Source: Pseudomonadota bacterium
GTDB lineage: Bacteria > Pseudomonadota > Alphaproteobacteria > Rhizobiales > Devosiaceae
Assembly (NCBI GenBank): GCA_023391095.1
Contig: JAEWBN010000003.1
Location: forward strand, 1 to 64,000
DNA length: 64,000 bases
Direction of reading: 5' to 3'
How positions within the stretch are numbered: position 1 is the first letter of the stretch; each line of letters begins with the position of its first letter. The position numbers and the translations under genes are program-made. Shown piece after piece: positions 7,691 through 16,087 of the stretch. Below the pieces are notes generated by a model. That model had not been told where the DNA came from. It did not search any database and saw nothing but the letters and a program-made list of their open reading frames with translations.

Positions 7691-8980
7691 TTATGCCGCG
7701 ATGAATTCGTTCCAGCGGCGGACCATGTAGCGGTCTTCGTCCATGACCGAGTTCCAGCAGGCAACCTTGCCCATGCGGTCTTCGAAGGAGCCGCCATCGC
7801 GCACGGCGCCAGCCTTTTCCATGACCGTGCCATCGGGCGCCAGAATATCGCCCTGAGCCGGCTTGCCTTCGATCCAGAAGCCCCATTCGTCTTCGGACAT
7901 GAAGTCCTTGGCCGTTTCCATGTTGGCCGAATAATAGCCCTGGCGGTTGAGATAGCCGCCAACCCAGCCGGATGTGTACCAGTTGATGTATTCGTAGGCG
8001 GCGTCGAGCTGGGCGCCCTCCAGGTGCTTGGCCAGGCCCAGCCCACCACCCCAGGAGCGATAGCCTTCCTTGAGCGGCTGGTAGGTGCAGGCGATGCCGC
8101 GCGAGCGCACGGCGGCAACGGCCGGCGACCACATGGACTGAATGACGACTTCGCCCGAGGCCATCAGGTTCACGCTCTCGTCGAAGCTCTTCCAGAAGGC
8201 GCGGAACTGGCCGTCCTGCTTGGCCTTGATCAGGAAATCGATGGTCTTGTCGATTTCCTCGGTGGTCATGTTGCCCTTGTCGCCATAGGTGATCTCGCCC
8301 ATGGCTTCGAGGATCATGGCCGCATCCATGATGCCGATGGACGGCACGTTGATGATGGAGGTCTTGCCCTTGAAGGCCGGGTCCATGATGTCGGCCCAGG
8401 AGGTGATCTCACGGCCGACGAGATCGGGGCGGATGCCCAGCGTATCGGCATTGTAGATGGTCGGAACCATGGTGAACCAGCCGGTTTCGCCGGGGGCAAA
8501 GCTGGTGCTTTCCGGGCCTTCGGCAAAGCCGACTGTGTGCGGCGCGGTGCCCTGGGCGATGACGCTGTCGGGCAGGAGCTTGCCGGTCTTGAACAGCGGC
8601 ACGATCTGGTCGTAATAGGTCAGGCGGCTGATATCCATGGGCTGGATGACGCCCGTGGGAAAGACCTTCTTCAAAATCCAGTATTCGATGTCGGCAATGT
8701 CGTAGCTGTCGGGCTGGGTGACGGCGCGTTGCGCGGCGGCGTCGGAATCCGTCGCGGTCATTTCGAGCGTTATGCCCAGGTCTTCCTTGCACTTTTCGGC
8801 AATGGCATTGAGGTTGGACACGCCGGTGCCGAACTGGCGCAGGGTGATGGGATTTTGCGCCCAGATGGTGGGGAAGCCCGTGATGGCACCGGACCCGACC
8901 GCTGCGCCGGCCGCTGCTGCTGCGGTGGTCTTGAGGAAACTGCGGCGGCTGATGCCGTCCTTCTTGGTCTCTTTCGTCAT
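7691..8980 (-). CDS. ABC transporter substrate-binding protein, PotD-like, Tat-exported
   Basis: This 429-residue periplasmic protein captures the ligand for the importer encoded around it. The N-terminus carries a twin-arginine signal, ISRRSFLKTTAAAAAGAA, with Arg12-Arg13. The mature part has the type-2 periplasmic-binding fold of family-1 binding proteins, with WFTMVPTIYNADTLGIRPD and ITSWADIMDPAFKGKTSI, motifs seen in PotD/PotF-like proteins. Export by the Tat system implies folding in the cytosol. It follows the ATPase gene by 31 bases on the same strand. The ligand is unknown. Confidence 0.9.
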   Translation of the reverse strand: MTKETKKDGISRRSFLKTTAAAAAGAAVGSGAITGFPTIWAQNPITLRQFGTGVSNLNAIAEKCKEDLGITLEMTATDSDAAAQRAVTQPDSYDIADIEYWILKKVFPTGVIQPMDISRLTYYDQIVPLFKTGKLLPDSVIAQGTAPHTVGFAEGPESTSFAPGETGWFTMVPTIYNADTLGIRPDLVGREITSWADIMDPAFKGKTSIINVPSIGIMDAAMILEAMGEITYGDKGNMTTEEIDKTIDFLIKAKQDGQFRAFWKSFDESVNLMASGEVVIQSMWSPAVAAVRSRGIACTYQPLKEGYRSWGGGLGLAKHLEGAQLDAAYEYINWYTSGWVGGYLNRQGYYSANMETAKDFMSEDEWGFWIEGKPAQGDILAPDGTVMEKAGAVRDGGSFEDRMGKVACWNSVMDEDRYMVRRWNEFIAA

Positions 8981-9011
8981 AGCTTGCTGTCCCTGTTAGC
9001 TGGAGTGACGA

Positions 9012-10100
9012 TCAGGTATCGAGCCGGCCGAGGACGATGGCGTCCCCCGCGTCCCAATGGAGGGGCACCGCATCGCCCACATTGACCGGCGCGGCGAAAA
9101 AGGCCGTGTCGGGGATGATGGCGGTGAAATCGGAAATGCCGGCGCCGTCGAGCGTGATCTTCACGCTGGCACCGCGATATTCGATGTTGGTGGCAATGCC
9201 GGTGAAGCCGAGGCCCGGCACCGGACTCTCGCCCATGCGGACGTGATCGGTGCGCACGGCAATATCGAGAGGCGCGCCTTCGGCAGGCCCCTGCCCCGTC
9301 GCGGAAAAGCTGGCGCCTTCGGGCACGGCGAGTTGGGCGAGGCCATCGACCTGCCCCGCCGAGCGTCCGGAAATGACATTGTGGTCGCCCATGAAACGAG
9401 CGACGAAGGCGGTGGCCGGGCGCTCGAAAATGTCGCGTGGCGGCGCGGCCTGTTCGATGCGGCCATCGCTCATCACCACGATCAGGTCGGCCAGTGCCAT
9501 GGCCTCTTCCTGGGAATGGGTCACATGGACGAAGGTGATGCCCAGGCTTTTCTGGAGCTTCTTGAGCTCGGCGCGCATACGCACCTTGAGAAAGGGGTCG
9601 AGCGCGGAGAGCGGCTCATCAAGAAGCAGCGCTTCAGGATCGGTGATGAGGGCGCGGGCCAGCGCCACACGCTGCTGCTGGCCGCCGGAAAGCTGAGCCG
9701 GGCGGCGGTCGGCATAGGCCTCCATCTGCATCAGCCTGAGCATGTCGAGCGCGCGGGCCCGGCGCTGCTCTTTCGGCATGCCGGCCATCTTGAGACTGAA
9801 GGCGACATTGTCGACAAGGTCGAGATGAGGAAAGAGCGCGTAGGACTGAAACATCATGGCCGTGCCCCGCCGGGCGGGCGGCAGATCGGTCACGACAGTA
9901 TTGCCCAGGCGGATATCCCCGATGGAAATGCTTTCGTGCCCGGCAATCATGCGCAGGGTCGAGGTCTTGCCGCAGCCGGATGGCCCGAGCAGGCAGCAAT
10001 AGGAGCCTGCCGGGATCTTGAGGCTGATGGCGTCGACCGCTGTGGTCTTGCCATAAATCTTGGAGACGGATGCAATATCGATCTCGGCAGCCTTGGTCAT
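9012..10100 (-). CDS. ABC transporter ATP-binding protein, PotA type
   Basis: This 362-residue cytoplasmic ATPase energises the importer. It shows Walker A GPSGCGKTST, the Q-loop region MFQSYALFPHLDLVDNVAF, the signature LSGGQQQRVALARAL, Walker B LLLDEPLSALD and the switch His in VTHSQEEA. A TOBE-type ligand or regulatory domain occupies about residue 270 to the end. The ATG at 10100 has a GGGGGTG ribosome site; a TTG 33 bases upstream was rejected. It is the first gene of the six-gene minus-strand operon that ends at 4154, with the divergent GntR regulator upstream. Confidence 0.93.
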   Translation of the reverse strand: MTKAAEIDIASVSKIYGKTTAVDAISLKIPAGSYCCLLGPSGCGKTSTLRMIAGHESISIGDIRLGNTVVTDLPPARRGTAMMFQSYALFPHLDLVDNVAFSLKMAGMPKEQRRARALDMLRLMQMEAYADRRPAQLSGGQQQRVALARALITDPEALLLDEPLSALDPFLKVRMRAELKKLQKSLGITFVHVTHSQEEAMALADLIVVMSDGRIEQAAPPRDIFERPATAFVARFMGDHNVISGRSAGQVDGLAQLAVPEGASFSATGQGPAEGAPLDIAVRTDHVRMGESPVPGLGFTGIATNIEYRGASVKITLDGAGISDFTAIIPDTAFFAAPVNVGDAVPLHWDAGDAIVLGRLDT

Positions 10101-10269
10101 GAACACCCCCGTTGGTCGGGGATTTCTTTGCAACGGTCATGCCAAGTCTGGCGAAATGCAGGAATGCGTTGAATCTGTTATTGAAATGTCGCGCGCACAT
10201 ATTGCCTATTTTCTATCACGACCGCATTTCTGCTTAAGATTTAGACAACTGCGCACAAAAGGCGCGCAC

Positions 10270-10281
10270 ATTGTATCCAAT
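10270..10281. promoter_or_regulatory. Candidate GntR/FCD operator
   Basis: ATTGTATCCAAT has inverted ends ATTG/CAAT and is close to the TTGTATACAA-like sites bound by FCD-type GntR regulators. It lies in the gap between the divergent regulator (starts 10347) and ABC operon (starts 10100). A direct repeat GCGCGCACAT occurs near 10191 and again near 10262 in the same gap. Confidence 0.4.
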
Positions 10282-10346
10282 CCCGGTGGCAGATCGCATT
10301 CGATATCGGGCTTCCGCTGGCGAGCATTTGGTGTATCAAGGTGTCG

Positions 10347-11048
10347 ATGAGCACACTGACTGCCGATACCGCCAAAGAGGATGACCGCGCCGGCGCCATC
10401 CGCGACCACCTGCGCGACGCTATCGTTGATCACCGGCTGGCGCCGGGCACCAAGCTTTCCGAAGTGGAAGTGGGCAAGCTCTTCGATGTCAGCCGGACGG
10501 TGGTGCGCGGGGCGCTGCAGGCGCTGGCATTTGAAGGCCTGGTCCGCACCGAACGGAACCGTGGCGCCTTTGTCGCCAATCCGTCGCCGGAAGAAGCGCG
10601 GCAGATTTTCGATACGCGACGGCTGATCGAGCCGGAGCTGGCGCGGCTTGCCGCCGGGCAGATCCGCCCCCAACAGGCGGAGCGCTTCCGTATCCTCCTG
10701 GACGAAGAGGACCATCTGATGGCCGCGCGCGGACCGACGGCGCGACGGGCCGAAATCCGGGCGTCCGGTGACTTTCACCTGCTGCTGGCGGAAGTGGCGG
10801 GCAACGCCATCCTTCTGCGTTTCATGGAAGAACTGGTCGCGCGATCGTCGCTGGTGATCGCGCTTTACGGGCGAACGGGGGCGTCGAGTTGCGCGCATGG
10901 AGAACACGGGCGCATTCTGGACCGGCTGATGTCCCGCGACGTGCCGGGGGCGGTGGGGCTGCTGATCGAGCATATCGACCACATCGAGGCCGATCTCGAC
11001 CTGACGCCACGGGCGGGGCTCGGGCTGCGGGACGCGCTCAGCCGCTAA
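10347..11048 (+). CDS. GntR family transcriptional regulator, FCD subfamily
   Basis: This 233-residue DNA-binding protein has an N-terminal winged helix, VEVGKLFDVSRTVVRGALQALAFEGLVRTE (residues about 38-68, quoted in part), and an all-helical FCD ligand domain from about residue 85. Such domains bind carboxylates or amino-acid-like ligands, often with a metal. The ATG at 10347 has an AAGG ribosome site; a GTG two codons upstream is possible. It is transcribed away from the ABC-racemase-GNAT operon, so that operon is its most likely target and its ligand is probably the transported compound or a product. Confidence 0.9.
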   Translation: MSTLTADTAKEDDRAGAIRDHLRDAIVDHRLAPGTKLSEVEVGKLFDVSRTVVRGALQALAFEGLVRTERNRGAFVANPSPEEARQIFDTRRLIEPELARLAAGQIRPQQAERFRILLDEEDHLMAARGPTARRAEIRASGDFHLLLAEVAGNAILLRFMEELVARSSLVIALYGRTGASSCAHGEHGRILDRLMSRDVPGAVGLLIEHIDHIEADLDLTPRAGLGLRDALSR

Positions 11049-11130
11049 TTATGTGAGCGGCTTGCGGGTTGATCGGTTCCATTTTCGTGATACACAACCC
11101 GACCGGCAGTGTGGGGGCACGGGTAAGCAG

Positions 11131-12060
11131 ATGAGCCGCAATTTTCTCGTAGTTGATCCCGAAGAAGGACTTGAGGTTCTCAAGGGACTTGCCTCGCCTA
11201 TTCGTGTCCGCATCCTCAAATTGCTGCATATCAACGGGCCGCTGAACGGCAATGACATTGCCGACAAGCTGGGCCTGCCGCAATCGACGGTCTCGACCAA
11301 TCTGCAGATCCTCGAAGGAGCCGGGCTGATCCGCACCGAGACGCAGAAGGCGCGCAAGGGCAACCAGAAGATCTGCCACTCCACGTTCGACGAAGTGCTG
11401 GTGATGTTCAAGGAAGACATCAAACCGCTGCGCTCGAACACGATCGAAGTGTCGATGCCGCTGGGACTTTATACCAGTTGCGAAGTCTCGGCGCCTTGCG
11501 GGCTGTGTTCGAGCGAGGGGATTATCGGGCTTCTGGACGTGCCGGACACCTTTCTCGATCCGGAGCGAATGAAGGCGGGGCTGATCTGGTTCACGCGCGG
11601 GTTCCTCGAATACCAGTTCCCCAACAATGCCAAGCTCGCCAACAATACGATCGAGGTGATGGAATTCTCCCTCGAGCTGAGTTCTGAAGTACCCGGCACG
11701 TCGGCCGACTGGCCCAGCGACATCACGCTGTCGGTCAACGGCACCGAAATCGGCACCTGGATGTCGACCGGCGACTTCGGCGACAAGCGCGGCGTCTATA
11801 CGCCGGACTGGTGGAAGCTCAAGGGCAGCCAATATGGCAAACTCAAGAGCTGGCGGGTGACCAATGACGGCACCTATGTGGACGGGATGAAAATCTCGCC
11901 CGTGTCACTGGCCGATCTCGACCTCGAAAACCACCATTCGATCCGGCTCAGAATCGTGGTCAAGCCCGATGCGCGCCATCCCGGCGGCATCAATATTTTC
12001 GGCCGCGGCTTCGGAAATTACGACCAGGACATCATTCTGCGGCTGCGCACCGCGCACTAG
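11131..12060 (+). CDS. ArsR-type HTH regulator with large C-terminal domain, next to GH51
   Basis: This 309-residue protein has an ArsR-type winged helix in residues of about 15-95 (GLASPIRVRILKLLHINGPL, then LGLPQSTVSTNLQILEGAGL). About 200 residues follow that ordinary ArsR repressors (about 100 residues) lack. This tail includes a Cys-containing stretch TSCEVSAPCGLCSSEG and a later beta-rich region with FSLELSSEVPG and SLADLDLENHHS. The tail could be a sugar-sensing domain; I do not recognise it as a named family. It precedes the arabinofuranosidase and the transporter on the same strand, so it is probably the local regulator. Confidence 0.75.
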   Translation: MSRNFLVVDPEEGLEVLKGLASPIRVRILKLLHINGPLNGNDIADKLGLPQSTVSTNLQILEGAGLIRTETQKARKGNQKICHSTFDEVLVMFKEDIKPLRSNTIEVSMPLGLYTSCEVSAPCGLCSSEGIIGLLDVPDTFLDPERMKAGLIWFTRGFLEYQFPNNAKLANNTIEVMEFSLELSSEVPGTSADWPSDITLSVNGTEIGTWMSTGDFGDKRGVYTPDWWKLKGSQYGKLKSWRVTNDGTYVDGMKISPVSLADLDLENHHSIRLRIVVKPDARHPGGINIFGRGFGNYDQDIILRLRTAH

Positions 12061-12172
12061 TTTTCGTTGCAGCTGAATGGCTTGCGGGCTGGCAGAAGCC
12101 GGCTATGCACAGAAGCGTGCGCGGCGCTCGTGGCTCTTGCATGGTAGATCACGTCCGGCTAAAACATATTCA

Positions 12173-12186
12173 CTGATATAAATCAG
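12173..12186. promoter_or_regulatory. Candidate operator upstream of the arabinofuranosidase
   Basis: CTGATATAAATCAG has perfect five-base arms (CTGAT/ATCAG) around ATAA. It lies 27 bases before the GH51 start codon, where a repressor would block transcription or the start. A related half-site, TTACATCAG, occurs near 13850 upstream of the binding-protein gene. It may be bound by the ArsR-type regulator encoded just before it. Confidence 0.4.
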
Positions 12187-12212
12187 AAAAACGGAATTAG
12201 TGGGAGGACACG

Positions 12213-13724
12213 GTGAAAGCGTCCGTTATCGCGAACAAGGATTACACGATCTCCAAAATTGACGATCGTGTCTATGGCGCATTTTTGGAGCACCTTGGGC
12301 GCGCTGTCTATGAGGGCATTTATGAGCCCGACCATCCGACTGCCGATGCCAATGGCATGCGCGGCGACGTTGCCGATCTGGTCAAGAAGCTCAATGTCCC
12401 GGTTGTGCGCTATCCGGGCGGCAATTTCGTTTCCGCCTATAACTGGGAAGACGGCATCGGCCCGCGCGAGGAGCGCCCGGTTCGCCTCGACCTGGCTTGG
12501 CACACCTCTGAGAGCAACGCCGTAGGCGTGCATGAATTTGCCGACTGGTGCGCCACCGTGGGCACCGAGATGATGCTGGCCGTGAACCTCGGTTCGCGCG
12601 GCGTCGACGATGCGCGCAATTTCCTCGAATATGTGAACCATCCGGGCGGCTCCTACTGGAGCGACCTGCGCATCAAGAACGGCCGCAAAGAGCCGTGGAA
12701 TGTGAAGATGTGGTGCCTCGGCAACGAAATGGACGGCCCCTGGCAGGTCGGCCACAAGGATGCCGACGAATATGGCAAGCTGGCCGCCAACACCGCCCGC
12801 GCCATGCGCATGTTCGACAAGAATCTCGAACTGATCGTGTGCGGCTCCTCGCATATGGACATGCCGAGCTTCCCCGATTGGGAACGCATCGTGCTGGAGC
12901 ACACCTATGATCACGTCGATCATATTTCGCTGCACATGTACTTCGCCAACCGCGATGACAACACGCCGAACTATCTCGGCCTCAGCGAAAAGCTCGATCG
13001 CTATATCGAGACCGTCGCGGCCACCATCAAGCAGGTGAAGGCCAAGAAGAAGTCCAAGAAGGACATCTTCATTTCCTTCGACGAATGGAACGTCTGGTAC
13101 CATTCCAACAAGAAGGATCGCGAGATCCTCGACGGCGGCAATGGCTGGCCGCATGCGCCGGGTCTGCTCGAAGACATCTACAACTTCGAAGACGTGCTGA
13201 TGGTGGGGCTGATCCTCAACACCTTCATCCGCCGCTCGGATGTGGTGAAGATCGCCTGTATCGCCCAGCTGGTGAACGTGATCGCTCCGATCATGACCGA
13301 AAAGGGCGGCCCGGCCTGGGCACAGACCATCTACTACCCCTACTACTTCGCATCGGTTTACGGCCGCGGCACCGCGCTGCAGCTGGTGACCAGCTCTCCT
13401 GGCTACGAGACCCCGCACGCGGCAGACACCCCGTTTGTCGACATCTCGGGCGTCCACAACGAAGAAGACGGCACGCTGAGCTTCTTCCTCGTCAACCGTC
13501 ACACGAGCGAAAGCATCGAGACGGAAGTGAGCCTGCAGGGCTTTGCCGGCGGCACGATCATCGACCACCAGGTCATGACCCATCCTGACCTCAAGGCGGT
13601 CAACACCGCCAAGAACCAGGAAGAAGTGGCTCCCCGCAAGGGTGAAGGTGCCAAAATTGCCGACGGCAAGCTGTCGGTCAACCTGCCGCCTTACTCGTAC
13701 CAGATGGTGCGCGTGAAGCTCTGA
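12213..13724 (+). CDS. Alpha-N-arabinofuranosidase, GH51
   Basis: This 503-residue glycosidase releases terminal arabinofuranose from arabinosides. It is a retaining TIM-barrel enzyme with a C-terminal beta domain. The acid/base is Glu172 in the GNEMDGPW motif and the nucleophile is Glu291 in DEWNVWY, both as in GH51; RYPGGNF near residue 70 is another family motif. There is no signal peptide, so it acts in the cytosol on imported oligosaccharides. The start is GTG at 12213, preceded by a strong GGGAGGA site. Length is normal for the family. It lies upstream of the Opp-type importer that probably supplies its substrate. Confidence 0.95.
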   Translation: MKASVIANKDYTISKIDDRVYGAFLEHLGRAVYEGIYEPDHPTADANGMRGDVADLVKKLNVPVVRYPGGNFVSAYNWEDGIGPREERPVRLDLAWHTSESNAVGVHEFADWCATVGTEMMLAVNLGSRGVDDARNFLEYVNHPGGSYWSDLRIKNGRKEPWNVKMWCLGNEMDGPWQVGHKDADEYGKLAANTARAMRMFDKNLELIVCGSSHMDMPSFPDWERIVLEHTYDHVDHISLHMYFANRDDNTPNYLGLSEKLDRYIETVAATIKQVKAKKKSKKDIFISFDEWNVWYHSNKKDREILDGGNGWPHAPGLLEDIYNFEDVLMVGLILNTFIRRSDVVKIACIAQLVNVIAPIMTEKGGPAWAQTIYYPYYFASVYGRGTALQLVTSSPGYETPHAADTPFVDISGVHNEEDGTLSFFLVNRHTSESIETEVSLQGFAGGTIIDHQVMTHPDLKAVNTAKNQEEVAPRKGEGAKIADGKLSVNLPPYSYQMVRVKL

Positions 13725-13866
13725 CGGCTCAGCCGACAGATATCATGGGTTGCAAGCGCCTTGAGGAGTTGGCGCTTGCAGCTTTCCCCAAACTGACAAG
13801 GCGGCCGGAAGCGCGGTTGCTCACCATATTTTGTATCATGGTTTTGGATTTACATCAGACACCATG

Positions 13867-13894
13867 TTGACACGAGTTGGCCATGCGCTAGCAT
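13867..13894 (+). promoter_or_regulatory. Candidate sigma-70-type promoter of the Opp-type importer
   Basis: TTGACA at 13867-13872 and TAGCAT at 13889-13894 are spaced by 16 bases, 62 bases before the start codon of the binding-protein gene. The -35 box is perfect and the -10 box is weak, as often seen in alphaproteobacteria. The upstream TTACATCAG half-site may be regulatory. Confidence 0.4.
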
Positions 13895-13955
13895 GGTCCA
13901 TGAAGTGCCCGTTTGCGCTTCACAAGCGGGCATAAGCCCCAAAGGGAGGACATAG

Positions 13956-15881
13956 ATGGATAGACGCAGCTTTCTCGTCGGCACCACTGCGGCCGGCGCA
14001 ATCATGGCGGCAGGCACCGGCATGGCATTCAGCCAGGATGCCGCCGAAGGTGCAGCGCCCGACCTGGCGCAGTTCCCGCGCAACGAAACCCTGATCATTC
14101 ACAACCCCGAAGGCGTGATCCGTAACCCGGCCTGGTTCAACAACTGGGTGATCGGTTCGGGCGCCGGCCTTTCCAACGGCCTGCACCAGCTGACCACGGA
14201 CACCTTCTGGTTCATCGATCCCGATGCCGGCATCGAAGGCGCCAGCGAAAACGCCATCTACAACTCGCTGGCCGACGATCTCTGGCAGTATAATGAAGAC
14301 TTCACGGAAATGACCGTGAAGCTCAAGCAGGGCATCTACTGGAGCGACGGCAACGAATTCACCGCCGACGACGTGGTGTTCACCGTTGAAAAGCACAAGG
14401 CGACCCCGGGCCTGGCCCAGAACGGCGCCTACAATGCCCAGGTGGAATCGGTCGAAGCTGTCGACCCCTACACCGTGCACTTCAAGCTCAAGGGCTCGAA
14501 CTCGCGCTTCCACACGCTGTTCTCCATCCGCTGGGGTGGCGCCTGGATCATGTCCAAGGCCCAGTTCGAAGGCGTCGAGGATATCCTCAGCTTCGCCAAC
14601 GAGCCGCCGGTCAGCCTTGGGCCCTATACCCTGCACTCGTTTGACCCGAACGGCACCTGGTTCATCTGGCAGCGCCGCGAAGACTGGCAGCGCACCGCCA
14701 TGGGCATGATTGCCGAGCCCAAGCCTAAGTTCATCATCTACCGCAACAATATCAGCGCGGATAACCGCCTGATCGAAATGCGCAACGGCAATCTCGACAT
14801 GGTCCACGACCTGTCGCCGGAAGCGACCTTCTCGATCATCAAGGACGATCCGCAGGTTCAGGGCTGGTTCCCAGGCTTCCCCTATGCCCACCCCGATCCG
14901 ACGCTGGTGATGGCGATCTTCAACCTCAAGAAGGACCTGTTCACCGACAAGCGCGTCCGCTGGGCCCTCGCCCTCATGCTCGATGCGCGGGCGATGTCCA
15001 TGGCCTCCTACCGTGGCGCTGCAACCCTGTCGGCCATCTCGGTGCCCCCGACCGGTACGCATCCGCGTGACTACCATGCGCCGCTGCAGGACTTCCTCAT
15101 CAACTACGAGATCACGGCCGGCGGCAACACCGTCAAACCGTACGATCCCAATATCGGCATGCAGATCGCGGACATGGTGCGGGGCCAGTTCCCGGACGCT
15201 CCGACGGACGAAACCGCCGTTCGCAACGCCTTCGGCTATGGCTGGTGGAAGCAGGATATCGCGACGGCAGAAGCTCTGCTCACCGATGCCGGCTTCACCA
15301 AGAACGGCAACCAGTGGATGATGCCGAACGGCCAGCCGTTCCGCTTCTCCGTCATGGTGCCGACCGATGGCGTCGTGAACCGCCTTGGTGCCATCATTGC
15401 CCAGACCTGGGCCCAGAACGGCATCGCCGCGGAAATGGAAGCGGCTTCCGACACCTGGGATCGCCAGCGCGTCGGCAACTTCGACGTCAACATCTCCTGG
15501 GCCGTGGAATCCTGGGGCGGTCACCCCGACCTCAGCTTCTTCCTCGACAGCTACCACTCCGAGTACATCCGGCCGCTGGGCGAATCCCAGCCGGATCGTA
15601 ACTGGATGCGCTGGGAAGATCCGCGTCTGGACGAGATCATCGAGAAGGTTCGCGCCAGCGACTTCAACGATCCCGTTGGCATCGAATACGGCCACGAGTT
15701 CGTCAAGCTGCACCTCGAAGAGATGCCGAACATTCCGATCATGGCGTACAACGTGTTCTCCGTGCAGTCGAACCGCTACTGGACCGGCTGGCCGAACGCA
15801 GACAATCCGTATGCGAACCCGGTGACCAACTGGGCCAACGGCCGGTACATCTTCACCCAGATCACACCGGTGGAATCCTAA
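13956..15881 (+). CDS. ABC transporter substrate-binding protein, family 5 (Opp/Dpp clan)
   Basis: This 641-residue periplasmic protein binds the ligand of the importer. It starts with a twin-arginine signal MDRRSFLVGTTAAGAIMAAG and a likely cleavage after AFS. Family-5 features include MTVKLKQGIYWSDGNEFTAD, the WSDG-FTADDVVFT hallmark of oligopeptide-type binding proteins. It is long for the family (usual 500-600), which fits members that bind oligosaccharides. Between a GH51 and a GH43-like enzyme, arabino-oligosaccharides are the most likely ligand, rather than peptides. The ATG at 13956 is preceded by GGGAGG. Confidence 0.9.
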   Translation: MDRRSFLVGTTAAGAIMAAGTGMAFSQDAAEGAAPDLAQFPRNETLIIHNPEGVIRNPAWFNNWVIGSGAGLSNGLHQLTTDTFWFIDPDAGIEGASENAIYNSLADDLWQYNEDFTEMTVKLKQGIYWSDGNEFTADDVVFTVEKHKATPGLAQNGAYNAQVESVEAVDPYTVHFKLKGSNSRFHTLFSIRWGGAWIMSKAQFEGVEDILSFANEPPVSLGPYTLHSFDPNGTWFIWQRREDWQRTAMGMIAEPKPKFIIYRNNISADNRLIEMRNGNLDMVHDLSPEATFSIIKDDPQVQGWFPGFPYAHPDPTLVMAIFNLKKDLFTDKRVRWALALMLDARAMSMASYRGAATLSAISVPPTGTHPRDYHAPLQDFLINYEITAGGNTVKPYDPNIGMQIADMVRGQFPDAPTDETAVRNAFGYGWWKQDIATAEALLTDAGFTKNGNQWMMPNGQPFRFSVMVPTDGVVNRLGAIIAQTWAQNGIAAEMEAASDTWDRQRVGNFDVNISWAVESWGGHPDLSFFLDSYHSEYIRPLGESQPDRNWMRWEDPRLDEIIEKVRASDFNDPVGIEYGHEFVKLHLEEMPNIPIMAYNVFSVQSNRYWTGWPNADNPYANPVTNWANGRYIFTQITPVES

Positions 15882-15893
15882 GAGTCCTCCCTA

Positions 15894-15919
15894 GTGGTCC
15901 GGCCTTCGGGCCGGGCCAC
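15894..15919 (+). other. UUCG-capped hairpin between binding-protein and permease genes
   Basis: An 11-pair stem (GTGGTCCGGCC and GGCCGGGCCAC, one G-U pair) is capped by TTCG, a very stable tetraloop. It starts 13 bases after the binding-protein stop and has no T tract. In binding-protein operons such structures commonly protect the upstream mRNA and lower read-on into the permeases. The rest of the 206-base gap shows no gene. Confidence 0.75.
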
Positions 15920-16087
15920 GCCCCGACATGGCGGCAACGCCGTGTCATTTGCCCTTTCCGGCTGAGAAACAGCGCGTGGAGCAAAGCTCCTGCCGGAAAC
16001 GGAGGCACAGCCACCGGCGGGCTTTGGCCTGCGGATCGTGGGACGGCATCCTGCAAACGGGGCCATTCAAGCGCGCAAGGAGTACAC

